From Rhodosalinus halophilus (lineage in GTDB: Bacteria; Pseudomonadota; Alphaproteobacteria; Rhodobacterales; Rhodobacteraceae), in assembly GCF_003298775.1 (NCBI RefSeq), contig NZ_QNTQ01000006.1:434001-498000 (forward strand): 64,000 nucleotides of DNA. Reading direction: 5' to 3'. Of the stretch, positions 42,689 to 52,141 are shown piece by piece (positions within the stretch are counted from its first letter, which is position 1; every line of letters begins with the position of its first letter). Under the pieces are notes generated by a model, which did no database searches, was not told the DNA's origin, and was given only the letters and a program-made list of their open reading frames with translations. The translations under genes were made by a program, and so were the position numbers.

Positions 42689-44212
42689 ATGGCGGCAAAA
42701 CCTGTGGTGCTCTGCATCCTCGACGGCTGGGGCCTGCGCGAGGCGACCGAGGCGAACGCGCCCGCTCTCGCGCACACGCCGGCCTTCGACCGGATCTGGG
42801 CCGACTGCCCCCATGCCACGCTCGTCACCCACGGCCGCGATGCAGGCTTGCCCGCGGGCCAGATGGGCAACTCCGAGGTCGGGCACACGAATATCGGGGC
42901 GGGCCGCGTCGTGGCGATGGATCTCGGGCGCATCGGCCTCGCGATCGAGGACGGCAGCTTCGCCGCGGCGCCGGCGCTCACGCGGTTCATCGACAGGCTT
43001 TGCGAAACCGGCGGCATCGCGCATCTGATGGGCGTGGTATCCGACGGCGGCGTGCACGGCCATATCGACCATATCCTCGCCGCGGCCCGGGTGATCACCG
43101 AAGCGGGCGTGGCAGTGGCCATTCATGCGATCACAGACGGGCGCGACGTGCCGCCCTCGAGCGCCGAGGCCTACATGCAGCGGCTCGAGGCCGAACTCCC
43201 TGCCGGCGCCTATGTCGCCACGGTGACGGGCCGCTACTACGCGATGGACCGGGACAACCGCTGGGAGCGCGTCGCCGAGGCCTATTCGGTCATCGTGCAG
43301 GGTGAGGGGGCGCGCCACGCCACGAGCGGGCTCGCCGCGGTGCGGGCGGGTTATGCCGAAGGTCTGACCGACGAGTTCCTGAAACCCACCGAGATCGGCG
43401 AGTATGGCGGTATCGCCGACGGCGACGGATTCTTCTGCCTCAACTTCCGCGCGGACCGCGCGCGCGAGATCCTTCGCGCGCTGGCCGAACCCGGTTTCGC
43501 GGAGTTCGACACCGGCCGCCGCCCCGATCTCTCCGCCTGCCTCGGGATGGTGGAGTACTCCGAGGCGCACAACCGCTACATGGACACGGTCTTTCCGACC
43601 GAAGACATCCCCGATACGCTGGGCGCCTGGGTCGCGCGACACGGTCTGCGGCAGTTCCGCCTCGCCGAGACCGAGAAATATCCGCATGTCACCTTCTTTC
43701 TCAACGGCGGCCGGGAAGAGCCCTATCCGGGCGAGGACCGCTACATGGCGCCCTCGCCGCGGGTGGCGACCTACGATCTCGCGCCCGAGATGGCGGCCGA
43801 AGAGGTCACGCAGAAGCTCGTCGCGGCGATCGAGGGGGGATATGATCTGATCGTGGTCAACTACGCCAACCCGGACATGGTGGGGCACACCGGCGATCTG
43901 GAGGCGGCGATCCGCGCCTGCGAGGCGGTCGATCGCGGTCTGGCGCAGGCGCTCGAGGCGCTGGAGCGAGCGGGTGGCGCGATGATCGTGACCGCCGATC
44001 ACGGCAATTGCGAGACGATGGTGGATCCCGAGACCGGCGGCCCGCACACGGCGCACACGACGAATCCCGTGCCGGTGATTCTCGTCGGCGGTCCGAGCGG
44101 TGCGCGGCTTCGCGGCGGCGGGCGGCTCGCCGATCTTGCGCCGACGGTGCTGCAGCTGATGGGGCTGGAGCCGCCGGCGGCGATGACCGGCGAAAGCCTC
44201 ATCGAGACATGA
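42689..44212 (+). CDS. gpmI: 2,3-bisphosphoglycerate-independent phosphoglycerate mutase
   Basis: The enzyme interconverts 3- and 2-phosphoglycerate in glycolysis using two manganese ions. The 507-residue length is normal. The alkaline-phosphatase-like core starts VVLCILDGWGLRE, with the nucleophilic Ser in GNSEVGHTNIGAGR; metal ligands are in VVNYANPDMVGHTGD and VTADHGNCETM. It is the first core gene right of the island. Its stop overlaps the next start by 4 bp, so it heads an operon with the EnvC-like and ctpA genes. Confidence 0.97.
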   Translation: MAAKPVVLCILDGWGLREATEANAPALAHTPAFDRIWADCPHATLVTHGRDAGLPAGQMGNSEVGHTNIGAGRVVAMDLGRIGLAIEDGSFAAAPALTRFIDRLCETGGIAHLMGVVSDGGVHGHIDHILAAARVITEAGVAVAIHAITDGRDVPPSSAEAYMQRLEAELPAGAYVATVTGRYYAMDRDNRWERVAEAYSVIVQGEGARHATSGLAAVRAGYAEGLTDEFLKPTEIGEYGGIADGDGFFCLNFRADRAREILRALAEPGFAEFDTGRRPDLSACLGMVEYSEAHNRYMDTVFPTEDIPDTLGAWVARHGLRQFRLAETEKYPHVTFFLNGGREEPYPGEDRYMAPSPRVATYDLAPEMAAEEVTQKLVAAIEGGYDLIVVNYANPDMVGHTGDLEAAIRACEAVDRGLAQALEALERAGGAMIVTADHGNCETMVDPETGGPHTAHTTNPVPVILVGGPSGARLRGGGRLADLAPTVLQLMGLEPPAAMTGESLIET

Positions 44213-45324
44213 AGCGGCTGATCGCCCTCGTGATCGCGCTGGCCGGGCCTGTGGCCGCCGACCCGGCGACCCAGGCGCGAGATGCGCTGGCCCGCCTCGA
44301 GGCGGCGATGGAGGCCCTCGAGGCCGCGGAGGGCGCGCGCGACCGCGTGGCCGCGCTGACCGAGACCGTGCGCGGCTTCGAGGCCGGGCTCGCCGCGATG
44401 CGCGAGGGCCTGCGCGCCGTGTCGATCCGCGAGGCGCAGCTCGCGCGCAGGCTCGAGGCGCGCGAGGCCGGGGTCGCGCAACTGCTCGGCGTGCTGCAGA
44501 GCATCGGCACGGCGCCCGCGCCGGTACTCTTCCTGCACCCGGGCGGCCCCCTGGGCACCGCACGGGCGGGCATGCTGGTGGCCGAGGTGACCCCGGCGCT
44601 CGAGGCCGAGGCGGGCGCGCTGCGCCGCGATCTTCAGGAGGTGGTCACCCTGCGCGCCTTGCAGGAGGCCGCGGCGGAACAGCTCACCGAGGGGCTCGCG
44701 GGGGTGCAGGCGGCGCGCGCCGAACTCAGCGCCGCGATCGCGGACCGCACCGACCTGCCGCGGCGCTTCATCGCCGACCCCGTGGGCACGCAGATCCTGA
44801 TCGCCGCGACAGAGACGCTCGAGGGCTTCGCCAGCGGTCTCTCCGAGATCGGCGCGGCGGCGCCCGACGCGCCCCCGCTGCCCGGGATCGCGGACCGCAA
44901 GGGGGAACTGCCGCTGCCCGTCGAGGGCACGATCCTGCGCCGCGCCGGCGAGGCGGACGCGGCGGGCATCGAGCGGCCCGGCATCGTCGTCGCCACGCGG
45001 CCGCGCGCGCTGGTATCGACGCCCGCGACCGCCACGCTGCGCTATCGCGGCCCCTTGCTCGACTACGGCCAGGTGAGCATTCTCGAGCCCGAGGACGGGA
45101 TGCTCATCGTCCTGGCGGGGCTCGAGACCGTATTCGGCGAGGCGGGGCAGGTCTTGCCCGAGGGCAGCCCGGTCGGTCTTATGGGCGGCGCCGCGGCCGG
45201 TGCCGATGCGTTCCTGTCACGGAATGGTGAGGGGGGTGGCAGCGATCGCTCCGAGACGCTCTATATCGAGATACGCAAGGACACCACGCCAGTCGATCCG
45301 CTCGACTGGTTCCGCGCAGACTAG
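44209..45324 (+). CDS. EnvC-like murein hydrolase activator with degenerate LytM (M23) domain
   Basis: The 371-residue protein has a short signal peptide (cleavage near AAD, residue 18). A coiled-coil region covers about residues 20-180 and a C-terminal LytM fold about residues 245-350. The zinc ligands of active M23 peptidases are not present: the HxxxD and HxH positions read GIVVATRP and MLIVLAGL. It is therefore an activator of amidases at the division site, as EnvC is, rather than a peptidase. It is coupled to gpmI and followed by ctpA, the common order in this lineage. Confidence 0.85.
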   Translation: MKRLIALVIALAGPVAADPATQARDALARLEAAMEALEAAEGARDRVAALTETVRGFEAGLAAMREGLRAVSIREAQLARRLEAREAGVAQLLGVLQSIGTAPAPVLFLHPGGPLGTARAGMLVAEVTPALEAEAGALRRDLQEVVTLRALQEAAAEQLTEGLAGVQAARAELSAAIADRTDLPRRFIADPVGTQILIAATETLEGFASGLSEIGAAAPDAPPLPGIADRKGELPLPVEGTILRRAGEADAAGIERPGIVVATRPRALVSTPATATLRYRGPLLDYGQVSILEPEDGMLIVLAGLETVFGEAGQVLPEGSPVGLMGGAAAGADAFLSRNGEGGGSDRSETLYIEIRKDTTPVDPLDWFRAD

Positions 45325-45337
45325 GGAAAGGTTCCGC

Positions 45338-46675
45338 ATGAAGAAGACCATCATGGCCGCCGCGGCCGGCACGCTCGCCGGGATCGTGGCCACCACCCAG
45401 ATCGCGGGCCCGCTGCTCGCGCAGGAGGGTGCCCGGGCCTCGAGCGTCTACGAGCAGCTCGACCTCTTCGGCGACATCTTCGAGCGGATCCGCGCGCAAT
45501 ACGTCGAAGAGGTGGACGAGGCCGATCTGATCGAGGCGGCGATCAACGGCATGCTCACCTCGCTCGATCCGCATTCGAGCTACCTCTCGCCCGAGGATGC
45601 CCGGGCGATGCGCGTGCAGACGCGGGGCGAGTTCGGCGGCCTCGGCATCGAGGTCACGCAGGAGGACGGCTTCGTCAAGGTCGTCTCGCCGATCGACGGC
45701 ACGCCGGCCGACGCGGCGGGGATCGAGGCCGGCGACTTCATCACCCATGTCGACGGCGAATCGGTCCTTGGCCTGACGCTGGACGAGGCGGTCGATCTGA
45801 TGCGCGGCCCGGTGGGTTCCGAAATCATCGTCACGGTCGTCCGCGAGGGCGAGGCGGAACCCTTCGACGTCTCGATCATCCGCGACACGATCACGCTGAC
45901 CGCCGTGCGCTCGCGCCTCGAAGGCGACAGCGTCGTGCTTCGCGTGACCACCTTCAACGACCAGACCTATCCCAATCTCGAGGAGGGGCTGGAAGAGCAG
46001 ATCGAGGCCGCGGGCGGTCTGGAGAACATCAACGGCATCGTCCTCGACCTGCGCAACAACCCCGGCGGCCTGCTCAACCAGGCGATCCGCGTCTCCGACG
46101 CCTTCCTCGAGAAGGGCGAGATCGTCTCCACCCGCGGCCGAAACCCTGAAGAGGGCGACCGCTACAACGCCACCGCCGGCGATTTGGCGCAGGGCAAGCC
46201 GATCGTGGTGCTCATCAACGGCGGCTCCGCCTCGGCCTCCGAGATCGTGGCCGGCGCGCTGCAGGACCATCGCCGCGCCATCGTCGTGGGCACCAAGAGC
46301 TTCGGCAAGGGCTCGGTGCAGACGGTCATGCCGCTCCGGGGCGACGCGGCGATGCGGCTGACGACCGCGCGCTACTACACGCCCTCGGGCCGTTCGATCC
46401 AGGCGCTGGGCATCTCGCCCGACATCCTCGTGGCGCAGCCGCCGCGCCGTCCCGCCGACGACGAGGAGGACGCGGCCGGCAGGCCCTCGCGCTCCGAGGC
46501 TGACCTGCGCGGGCGGCTCGACAACGACAGCCTGTCCGAGGACGAGATCCGCCAGATCGAAGAGGACCGTGCGCGCGCCGAGGCCGCGGCCCGCCTGCGC
46601 GAAGAGGACTATCAGCTCGCCTACGCGATCGACATCCTCAAGGGGCTCACCGCGCTGGAACCGGCGCAGGAGTGA
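45338..46675 (+). CDS. ctpA: S41 family carboxy-terminal processing peptidase
   Basis: The 445-residue periplasmic serine protease has a signal peptide (residues 1-28) and a PDZ domain (residues 90-170, starting EFGGLGIEVTQED). The tail-protease domain follows, with the Ser in NGGSASASEIVAGALQDH and the Lys in GTKSFGKGSVQT. The C-terminal tail is highly charged. CtpA trims or degrades envelope proteins and often works with peptidoglycan enzymes. It lies 13 bp after the EnvC-like gene; AGGGAAAGG precedes the start. Confidence 0.95.
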   Translation: MKKTIMAAAAGTLAGIVATTQIAGPLLAQEGARASSVYEQLDLFGDIFERIRAQYVEEVDEADLIEAAINGMLTSLDPHSSYLSPEDARAMRVQTRGEFGGLGIEVTQEDGFVKVVSPIDGTPADAAGIEAGDFITHVDGESVLGLTLDEAVDLMRGPVGSEIIVTVVREGEAEPFDVSIIRDTITLTAVRSRLEGDSVVLRVTTFNDQTYPNLEEGLEEQIEAAGGLENINGIVLDLRNNPGGLLNQAIRVSDAFLEKGEIVSTRGRNPEEGDRYNATAGDLAQGKPIVVLINGGSASASEIVAGALQDHRRAIVVGTKSFGKGSVQTVMPLRGDAAMRLTTARYYTPSGRSIQALGISPDILVAQPPRRPADDEEDAAGRPSRSEADLRGRLDNDSLSEDEIRQIEEDRARAEAAARLREEDYQLAYAIDILKGLTALEPAQE

Positions 46676-46732
46676 CGGATCGGGGCCGGCGATTTTTCGG
46701 CAGGAAAACCGCCGGTCCGCGGCCGCCGCGCG

Positions 46733-46757
46733 GAAAAATCTTCGAAGGAGATTTTTC
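46733..46757. terminator. AT-rich 9-bp hairpin between ctpA and rppH
   Basis: GAAAAATCT (46733-46741) pairs perfectly with AGATTTTTC (46749-46757) around a 7-base loop. The A-tract, stem and T-tract allow termination in either direction. It sits 15 bp before rppH and so could also form part of its leader. Confidence 0.55.
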
Positions 46758-46771
46758 GAACGGAGCGAGCG

Positions 46772-47260
46772 ATGACCCCTGACGAGATCGAACGCCTCCC
46801 CTACCGCCCCTGCGTCGGAGTCATGCTCGTCGACGCCGGGGGCAGGGTCTTCGTCGGCCAGCGCATCGACAATCCCGGCCCGGCGTGGCAGATGCCCCAG
46901 GGCGGCATCGACCCCGGCGAGAGCGTCGAAGAGGCCGCGCTGCGCGAACTCGGGGAAGAGACGGGTCTCTCGCCCGACCTGGTGCGTATCGAGGCCGAAA
47001 GCCCCGACTGGGTAACCTATGATCTGCCCCACGACCTCGTCCCCAAGATCTGGGGCGGTCGCTACAAGGGGCAGAAGCAGAAATGGGTGCTGATGCGTTT
47101 CCTCGGCACCGACGACCAGGTGAACATCGCCACCGAGCATCCCGAATTCTCCGCCTGGCGATGGATCGCGCCCGAGGCGCTGCCGGGCGTGATCGTGCCC
47201 TTCAAGCGTCAGGTCTACGAGGAGGTGCTGGCGCAGTTCTCGGACACGCTGCGCGGCTGA
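46772..47260 (+). CDS. rppH: RNA pyrophosphohydrolase
   Basis: RppH removes pyrophosphate from 5' triphosphorylated mRNA, opening it to RNase E decay. The 162-residue Nudix protein starts [11 protein letters not shown]. It has a complete Nudix box ([22 protein letters not shown]) near residues 44-66 and the family motif [25 protein letters not shown] precedes the start. It stands between ctpA and a DUF2267 gene. Confidence 0.95.
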   Translation: MTPDEIERLPYRPCVGVMLVDAGGRVFVGQRIDNPGPAWQMPQGGIDPGESVEEAALRELGEETGLSPDLVRIEAESPDWVTYDLPHDLVPKIWGGRYKGQKQKWVLMRFLGTDDQVNIATEHPEFSAWRWIAPEALPGVIVPFKRQVYEEVLAQFSDTLRG

Positions 47261-47330
47261 TCGCCGGGAACGGCCCCGCCGCCGCGGGCGTTGCCCTTGC
47301 CGGATACAGGAACGCAAGGGAGGCCGAGCG

Positions 47331-47762
47331 ATGACCGACAATACCCCCTCCGTCCTCGACCGGACGATGCACGAGACGCACGAGTGGCTCAACGAACTGG
47401 CCCAGGCCACCGGCGGCGACAAGCAGGAGGCCTACCATGCGCTGCGCGGCGGCCTGCATGCGCTGCGCGACCGGATGACGCCGGACGAGGCCGTGCATCT
47501 CGGCCAGCAGTTGCCGCTGCTCATTCGCGGAATCTACTACGAGGACTGGAAGCCCTCCGCGACGCCGCACAAGGAGCGCTCGCGCGAGGCCTATCTCGAC
47601 TTTGTCCGCGGAAAGCTCGATCAGGACGGCAGCAGCGTCGATCCCGAGACCGCCGTCAAGGGCGTCTTCACCCTGCTGAAGATGCATGTGGACAAGGGCG
47701 AGCTGGGCCATGTGGCCGATCAGCCGCCCGAAGAGGTGAACGCGATGATGAAGGCCGCATGA
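47331..47762 (+). CDS. DUF2267 family protein
   Basis: The 143-residue helical protein contains two DUF2267-type segments (ALRGGLHALRDRMTPDEAVH and LLKMHVDKGELGHVADQPPE). It is probably cytoplasmic. Members of this family are often small stress-related proteins of unknown function. GGGAGGCCGAGCG precedes the start, 70 bp after rppH. Confidence 0.88.
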   Translation: MTDNTPSVLDRTMHETHEWLNELAQATGGDKQEAYHALRGGLHALRDRMTPDEAVHLGQQLPLLIRGIYYEDWKPSATPHKERSREAYLDFVRGKLDQDGSSVDPETAVKGVFTLLKMHVDKGELGHVADQPPEEVNAMMKAA

Positions 47763-47802
47763 GCGCGGGTCGGGCGTCCTCGCGATGCTCGACTCCACAT
47801 GA

Positions 47803-47817
47803 GAACAAAAGGTGAAT
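47803..47817. promoter_or_regulatory. LexA-box-like site before dnaE2
   Basis: GAAC-N7-GAAT differs by one base from the inverted form of the alphaproteobacterial SOS box GTTC-N7-GTTC. It lies 17 bp before the dnaE2 start codon, a suitable place for LexA repression. The family of genes it precedes is typically SOS-induced. Confidence 0.55.
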
Positions 47818-47833
47818 ATACTCGCGACTCGCC

Positions 47834-50761
47834 ATGGTCGCAGAGCTTTCGATCACCTCGAACTTCACCTTTCTCACCGGGGCCTCGCACCCCGAGGAAT
47901 ACATGCAGCGCGCCGCGCTCATGGGGCTTTCGGCCATCGCGGTGGCCGACGCGAACTCGGTCGCCGGCATCGTCCGCGCCCATACGGAGGCGCGCAGGAT
48001 CGCCCGCGAGGTGGCGGAGATCGAGGCGCGCGCACATGACGGCCGGTTCATCGGCCCGCCCGCGCCGCCCGATCTGCCGCCGCCCCCCTCGGCCAACATC
48101 CGCAACGTGCCGCGGCTGATCCCCGCCGCGCGGATCGTGCTGTCCGACGGGCCGGACTTCACCGCGCTCGCCGCCACGCGGGCGGGCTGGGCGCGGCTCT
48201 GCCGGCTCATCTCGCGCGGGCGGCTGCGCGCGCCCAAGGGCGACTGCGCGCTCCGCATGGAGGACGTGCGGGAGGGGATGGAGGGGCTGGAGCTTCTGTT
48301 GCATCCGCCGGCCCGCGCGCTCGACTGGCCCGCGGACTGGCGGCGACAGGCGGCCCGGCTCGCGCGGCGCTTTCCCGGGCAGATCCACCTCGCCCTCGCG
48401 CCGGTCTATGACGGGCAGGACGCCCGCCGCTTCGCCCTCTGGGCGGCGGAGGCGGCGGCGCTCGACCTGCCCACGCTCGCCACCGCGCGGCCCATGATGC
48501 ACCACGGCCGCCGCCGGCGGCTGGCGGATGTGCTGACCGCGATCCGCACCGGCACGCGGGTCGATGCGCTGGGCCGCGCGGCACTCGCCAACGCCGAGCA
48601 GCGGCTGCGCACGCCGGCCGAGATGCGCCGCCTGTTCCGGGGTCACGCGGACGCGGTGGAGCGGACCGAGGCGCTGGCCGCGCGCTGCACCTTCGCACTC
48701 GACGAGCTGCGCTACGAATACCCCTCGGAGGTGGCGGAGGGCGAAAGCGCCTCCCAGCGGCTCGCCCGTCTCGCCCGCGAAGGGCTGCGCTGGCGCTACC
48801 CCGACGGCGCGCCGGAGCGGGTGACAAGGCTGATGGCGCATGAACTCGCCCTGATCGCCAAGCTGAAGTACGAGCCCTATTTCCTGACCGTGCGCGACGT
48901 CGTGGCCTTCGCCCGCTCGCGCGGCATCCTCTGCCAGGGGCGGGGATCGGCGGCGAACTCGGTGGTCTGCTACTGCCTGGGCATCACCTCCGTCTCGCCC
49001 GAGATCGGCACCATGGTCTTCGAGCGCTTCGTGTCAGAGGCGCGGGACGAGCCGCCCGACATCGACGTGGATTTCGAGCACGAGCGCCGCGAGGAGGTGA
49101 TCCAGTGGATCTACGAGCGCTACGGCCGCCACCGCGCGGGCCTCTGCGCCACGGTGATCCACTACCGCGGCAAGCGCGCGATCCGTGAGGTGGGCCGCGC
49201 CATGGGGCTTTCCGAGGACACGGTCGCCGCGCTCAGCTCGCAGCTCTGGGGTTTCTACGGCATGAGCGGCACGGAAGCCGAGCGCCTGCGCGAGATCGGC
49301 CTCGACCCTTCGGACCGGCGCCTGAGCCAGACGATGGAGCTGATCGACGAGATCGTGGGCTTTCCCCGGCACCTCAGCCAGCACGTCGGCGGCTTCGTCA
49401 TCACCGAGGGCCGGCTCGACGAGCTCTGCCCGATCGAGAACGCCAGCATGGAGGACCGCACCGTCATCTGCTGGGACAAGGACGACATCGACGCGCTGGG
49501 CATCCTCAAGGTGGACGTGCTGGCGCTCGGCATGCTGACCTGCCTGCGCAAGGCCTTCGACCTGATGCGTCAGCACCACGGCGCGGATTACACGCTGGCC
49601 ACCCTGCCGCAGGAGGATCCGGCCGTCTACGACATGCTCTGCCGGGCCGATTCGCTCGGGCTCTTCCAGGTGGAGAGCCGCGCGCAGATGAACTTCCTGC
49701 CGCGGATGCGCCCGCGCTGCTTCTACGACCTGGTGATCCAGGTGGCGATCATCCGCCCCGGCCCGATCCAGGGCGACATGGTGCATCCCTACATCCGGCG
49801 CCGGAACGGCGAGGAGCCCGTCACCTTCCCCTCCGACGCGCTGGGCGAGGTGCTGGGCAAGACGCTGGGCGTGCCGCTCTTTCAGGAACAGGCGATGCAG
49901 ATCGCCATCGTGGGCGCGAACTTCACCCCGGAAGAGGCCGACCAGCTGCGCCGCGCGCTCGCCACCTTCAAGAAGCACGGCAACGTCGGCGAGTTCCGCA
50001 CCCGCTTCCTGCGCGGCATGGCGGCGAACGGCTACGACCGCGACTTCGCCGAGCGGTGTTTCAGCCAGATCGAGGGCTTCGGCAGCTACGGCTTTCCCGA
50101 AAGCCACGCGGCGAGCTTCGCGCTGCTGGTCTATGCCTCGGCCTGGATCAAGCGGCACCACCCCGGCCTCTTCGCCTGCGCGCTCCTGAACGCGCAGCCC
50201 ATGGGCTTCTACGCGCCGGCGCAGATTGTGCGCGACGCGCGCGAGCATGGGGTCGAGGTGCGCCCCGTCTGCATCAACATGAGCTACTGGGACAACGCGA
50301 TGGAGCCCGACGGGAAGGGCGGCCTCGCCCTGCGGCTGGGGTTCCGCCAGATCCGCGGGTTGCGGGAGGAGGACGCGGCCTGGATCGCGGCGGCGCGCGG
50401 CAACGGCTACCGCACGGTCGAGGACGTCTGGCGCCGGGCGGGCGTGGCGCCCGGCGTTCTGGCCCGGCTGGCCGAGGCCGATGTCTTCGCCGATCTGGGG
50501 ATCCCCCGGCGCGAGGCGCTGTGGGAGGCCAAGGCGCTGCGCGCGCCCGCGCCGCTGCCGCTCTTCGAAGGCCAGATGGAGGGCGAGGGCATCGACGAGC
50601 CCGCCGCCCATCTGCCCGCCATGACGCTGGGCGAGGAGGTGGTGGAGGATTACGTCGCCATGCGGCTCACGCTGCGCGCGCACCCGGTGGCGTTGCTGCG
50701 CGACCGGCTGACCCCGCCCGAGGCCTGGGAGCGGGGTGCGCCGGCCGTGGCCGGCGCCTGA
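47834..50761 (+). CDS. dnaE2: Error-prone DNA polymerase DnaE2
   Basis: The 975-residue C-family polymerase performs mutagenic translesion synthesis after DNA damage. The PHP domain is at residues 1-190 (TSNFTFLTGASHPEEY). The palm has GRGSAANSVVCYCLGI, PPDIDVDFEHERREEV with two catalytic Asp, and ILKVDVLALGML with the third; EKD-type fingers and the C-terminal OB fold follow. It is shorter than many DnaE2 proteins (usually over 1000). The partner genes imuA and imuB, often just upstream, are not here. A LexA-like site precedes it. Confidence 0.95.
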   Translation: MVAELSITSNFTFLTGASHPEEYMQRAALMGLSAIAVADANSVAGIVRAHTEARRIAREVAEIEARAHDGRFIGPPAPPDLPPPPSANIRNVPRLIPAARIVLSDGPDFTALAATRAGWARLCRLISRGRLRAPKGDCALRMEDVREGMEGLELLLHPPARALDWPADWRRQAARLARRFPGQIHLALAPVYDGQDARRFALWAAEAAALDLPTLATARPMMHHGRRRRLADVLTAIRTGTRVDALGRAALANAEQRLRTPAEMRRLFRGHADAVERTEALAARCTFALDELRYEYPSEVAEGESASQRLARLAREGLRWRYPDGAPERVTRLMAHELALIAKLKYEPYFLTVRDVVAFARSRGILCQGRGSAANSVVCYCLGITSVSPEIGTMVFERFVSEARDEPPDIDVDFEHERREEVIQWIYERYGRHRAGLCATVIHYRGKRAIREVGRAMGLSEDTVAALSSQLWGFYGMSGTEAERLREIGLDPSDRRLSQTMELIDEIVGFPRHLSQHVGGFVITEGRLDELCPIENASMEDRTVICWDKDDIDALGILKVDVLALGMLTCLRKAFDLMRQHHGADYTLATLPQEDPAVYDMLCRADSLGLFQVESRAQMNFLPRMRPRCFYDLVIQVAIIRPGPIQGDMVHPYIRRRNGEEPVTFPSDALGEVLGKTLGVPLFQEQAMQIAIVGANFTPEEADQLRRALATFKKHGNVGEFRTRFLRGMAANGYDRDFAERCFSQIEGFGSYGFPESHAASFALLVYASAWIKRHHPGLFACALLNAQPMGFYAPAQIVRDAREHGVEVRPVCINMSYWDNAMEPDGKGGLALRLGFRQIRGLREEDAAWIAAARGNGYRTVEDVWRRAGVAPGVLARLAEADVFADLGIPRREALWEAKALRAPAPLPLFEGQMEGEGIDEPAAHLPAMTLGEEVVEDYVAMRLTLRAHPVALLRDRLTPPEAWERGAPAVAGA

Positions 50762-50794
50762 CCCGCCGCCGGCGCCAGGCAGCGGGGGGCGGCA

Positions 50795-50870
50795 GGGGGG
50801 CTGTCTGCCCCCTCGGCGGCTTCGCCGCCTCACCGCCCGAGGATATTTCGCTCCAAGAAGAAGGACCGGG
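50795..50870. repeat. Rhodobacteraceae-type intergenic element, copy 2
   Basis: Two hairpins (GGGGGG/CCCCC with a CTGTCTG loop, then GGCGGC-TTC-GCCGCC) are followed by CCCGAGGATATTTCG and CCAAGAAGAAGGACCGGG. The tail is nearly identical to copy 1 at 13.3 kb. It separates dnaE2 from the convergent glycosidase gene. Confidence 0.8.
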
Positions 50871-50917
50871 TCGTGCGGTCGCCGCGAGGGGTCTGCGCGA
50901 CGCGCGGCTCCCGCGGC

Positions 50918-51658
50918 TCAGCCCGCCGGCTCGACCACGCCCAGGATCGGGCCCATCGGGCGGCCGAAGTCCGACCGGCCGAGGGAGGGGGCGTGCAGGC
51001 GCGAGACGTTGCCGTCGAGGTAGAGCGCCTGCGGCAGCCGCAGCACGTCGCGGAAGAGACGGCCGAATTCGTGGAAGGTGACCGGCACCTCGGAGATCGC
51101 CATCACCAGCCGATCGCCGTCGGCGCTGGTGCCCACGCCGTTGCGCACGTAGCGCGAGGTCGAATCGGGCAGGAAGCGCGGGTGCAATTCGCCGTCGATC
51201 ACCAGCATCGGTCCCGACTGCGTGGCGAAGCGGCAGGCGGGCGCCGCCTTTTCGAAGCGGCGCGTCTCGATCACCTCGGCGCGGCCGTCGCGCAGGCAGA
51301 GCACCCCGTTGGGCAGCAGGCCGAAGTTGCCGGGGCCCGGGGAGGTCACGAGATGCATCGTCTGCCGGCCTTCCTCGACGTAAAGCCCGACCGGCGAGCG
51401 GTCCTCGTGATACATGCCGGCGTTCATCGCCGCGCCGAGCCGCAGGCCCTGCGCCGCGAGCGCCGCGTCGAGCGTGCCGAAATGCCCGTAGGGCCGGCCC
51501 TCGGCATCGGTGTGGAAGAGCCGCAGCGCGTCGCGCGCCGGATAGACGTCGCAGATCGTGTAGGGGCGGCCTTCGTGCGCGATGCGCCGGCACTCGGCCG
51601 CACCCGCGGGCAGGGCCAGGCCGAGCGCCAGCGCCGCCGCGAGCAGGGCGCGCAGCAT
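50918..51658 (-). CDS. Phosphodiester glycosidase family protein (NAGPA/DUF2233 type)
   Basis: The 246-residue protein has a signal peptide (cleavage after AGAAE-type residues near 20) and the NAGPA-like fold: AAMNAGMYHEDRSPVGLYVE, GPGNFGLLPNGVLC, and QALYLDGNVSRLHAP. Such proteins cleave phosphodiester-linked sugars in the periplasm, possibly during exopolysaccharide or wall glycan turnover. The start at 51658 lies 5 bp after rbfA, so the two are co-transcribed leftward although functionally unrelated. Confidence 0.85.
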   Translation of the reverse strand: MLRALLAAALALGLALPAGAAECRRIAHEGRPYTICDVYPARDALRLFHTDAEGRPYGHFGTLDAALAAQGLRLGAAMNAGMYHEDRSPVGLYVEEGRQTMHLVTSPGPGNFGLLPNGVLCLRDGRAEVIETRRFEKAAPACRFATQSGPMLVIDGELHPRFLPDSTSRYVRNGVGTSADGDRLVMAISEVPVTFHEFGRLFRDVLRLPQALYLDGNVSRLHAPSLGRSDFGRPMGPILGVVEPAG

Positions 51659-51663
51659 GTGCC

Positions 51664-52059
51664 CTACTCCTCGATGTCGCGCCGCACGTCGGGCTGCGCG
51701 AGCAGGCGGCGCGTCTCGTCCATGCGGTCGAAGCTCTCGTCGATGCGGAAGCGCAGCTCGGGCGCGAATTTCAGCTCCAACCCCTTGGCCACCTGGCGCC
51801 GCAGCTCGCCGCGGTTGCGGTCGAGAAGCTCCAGCGCCTCTTCCCGGTCGCGCCCGCCCAGTGGCAGGACGAAGGCGGTCGCCACCTTCAGGTCCGGCGA
51901 GGTGCGCACCTCGCCCACGGTGAGCGACAGGCGGTTGAGATCGGGATCGTGCACGTCGCCCTTCATCAGCACGTCGGACAGACGCCGCCGGATCAGCTCG
52001 CCGACGCGAAGCTGTCGCTGGCTGGGGCCGCTCTGGCCGGAGGATCGGGGTCGCGCCAT
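51664..52059 (-). CDS. rbfA: 30S ribosome-binding factor A
   Basis: RbfA binds the 30S subunit and helps mature the 16S rRNA 5' end. The 131-residue protein has the KH-like core: [20 protein letters not shown], then [20 protein letters not shown], and the C-terminal [17 protein letters not shown]. The start at 52059 (MARPRSS) is preferred to an ATG three codons earlier. It is divergent from dapB across an 82-bp gap, as in many Rhodobacterales. Confidence 0.93.
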   Translation of the reverse strand: MARPRSSGQSGPSQRQLRVGELIRRRLSDVLMKGDVHDPDLNRLSLTVGEVRTSPDLKVATAFVLPLGGRDREEALELLDRNRGELRRQVAKGLELKFAPELRFRIDESFDRMDETRRLLAQPDVRRDIEE

Positions 52060-52141
52060 ACCCCCCACTTAAGGCCGCGCGCAGGCTTTGCCAAGCGGCG
52101 GCGGCTGCGCTACTGCAGGCGCCGGGAACGGAGGGATCGAC

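Noticed and set aside
45179-47422. Very long minus-strand open frame opposite ctpA and rppH
   Set aside because: Both plus-strand genes have clear catalytic motifs; the antisense frame has shadow-type composition.
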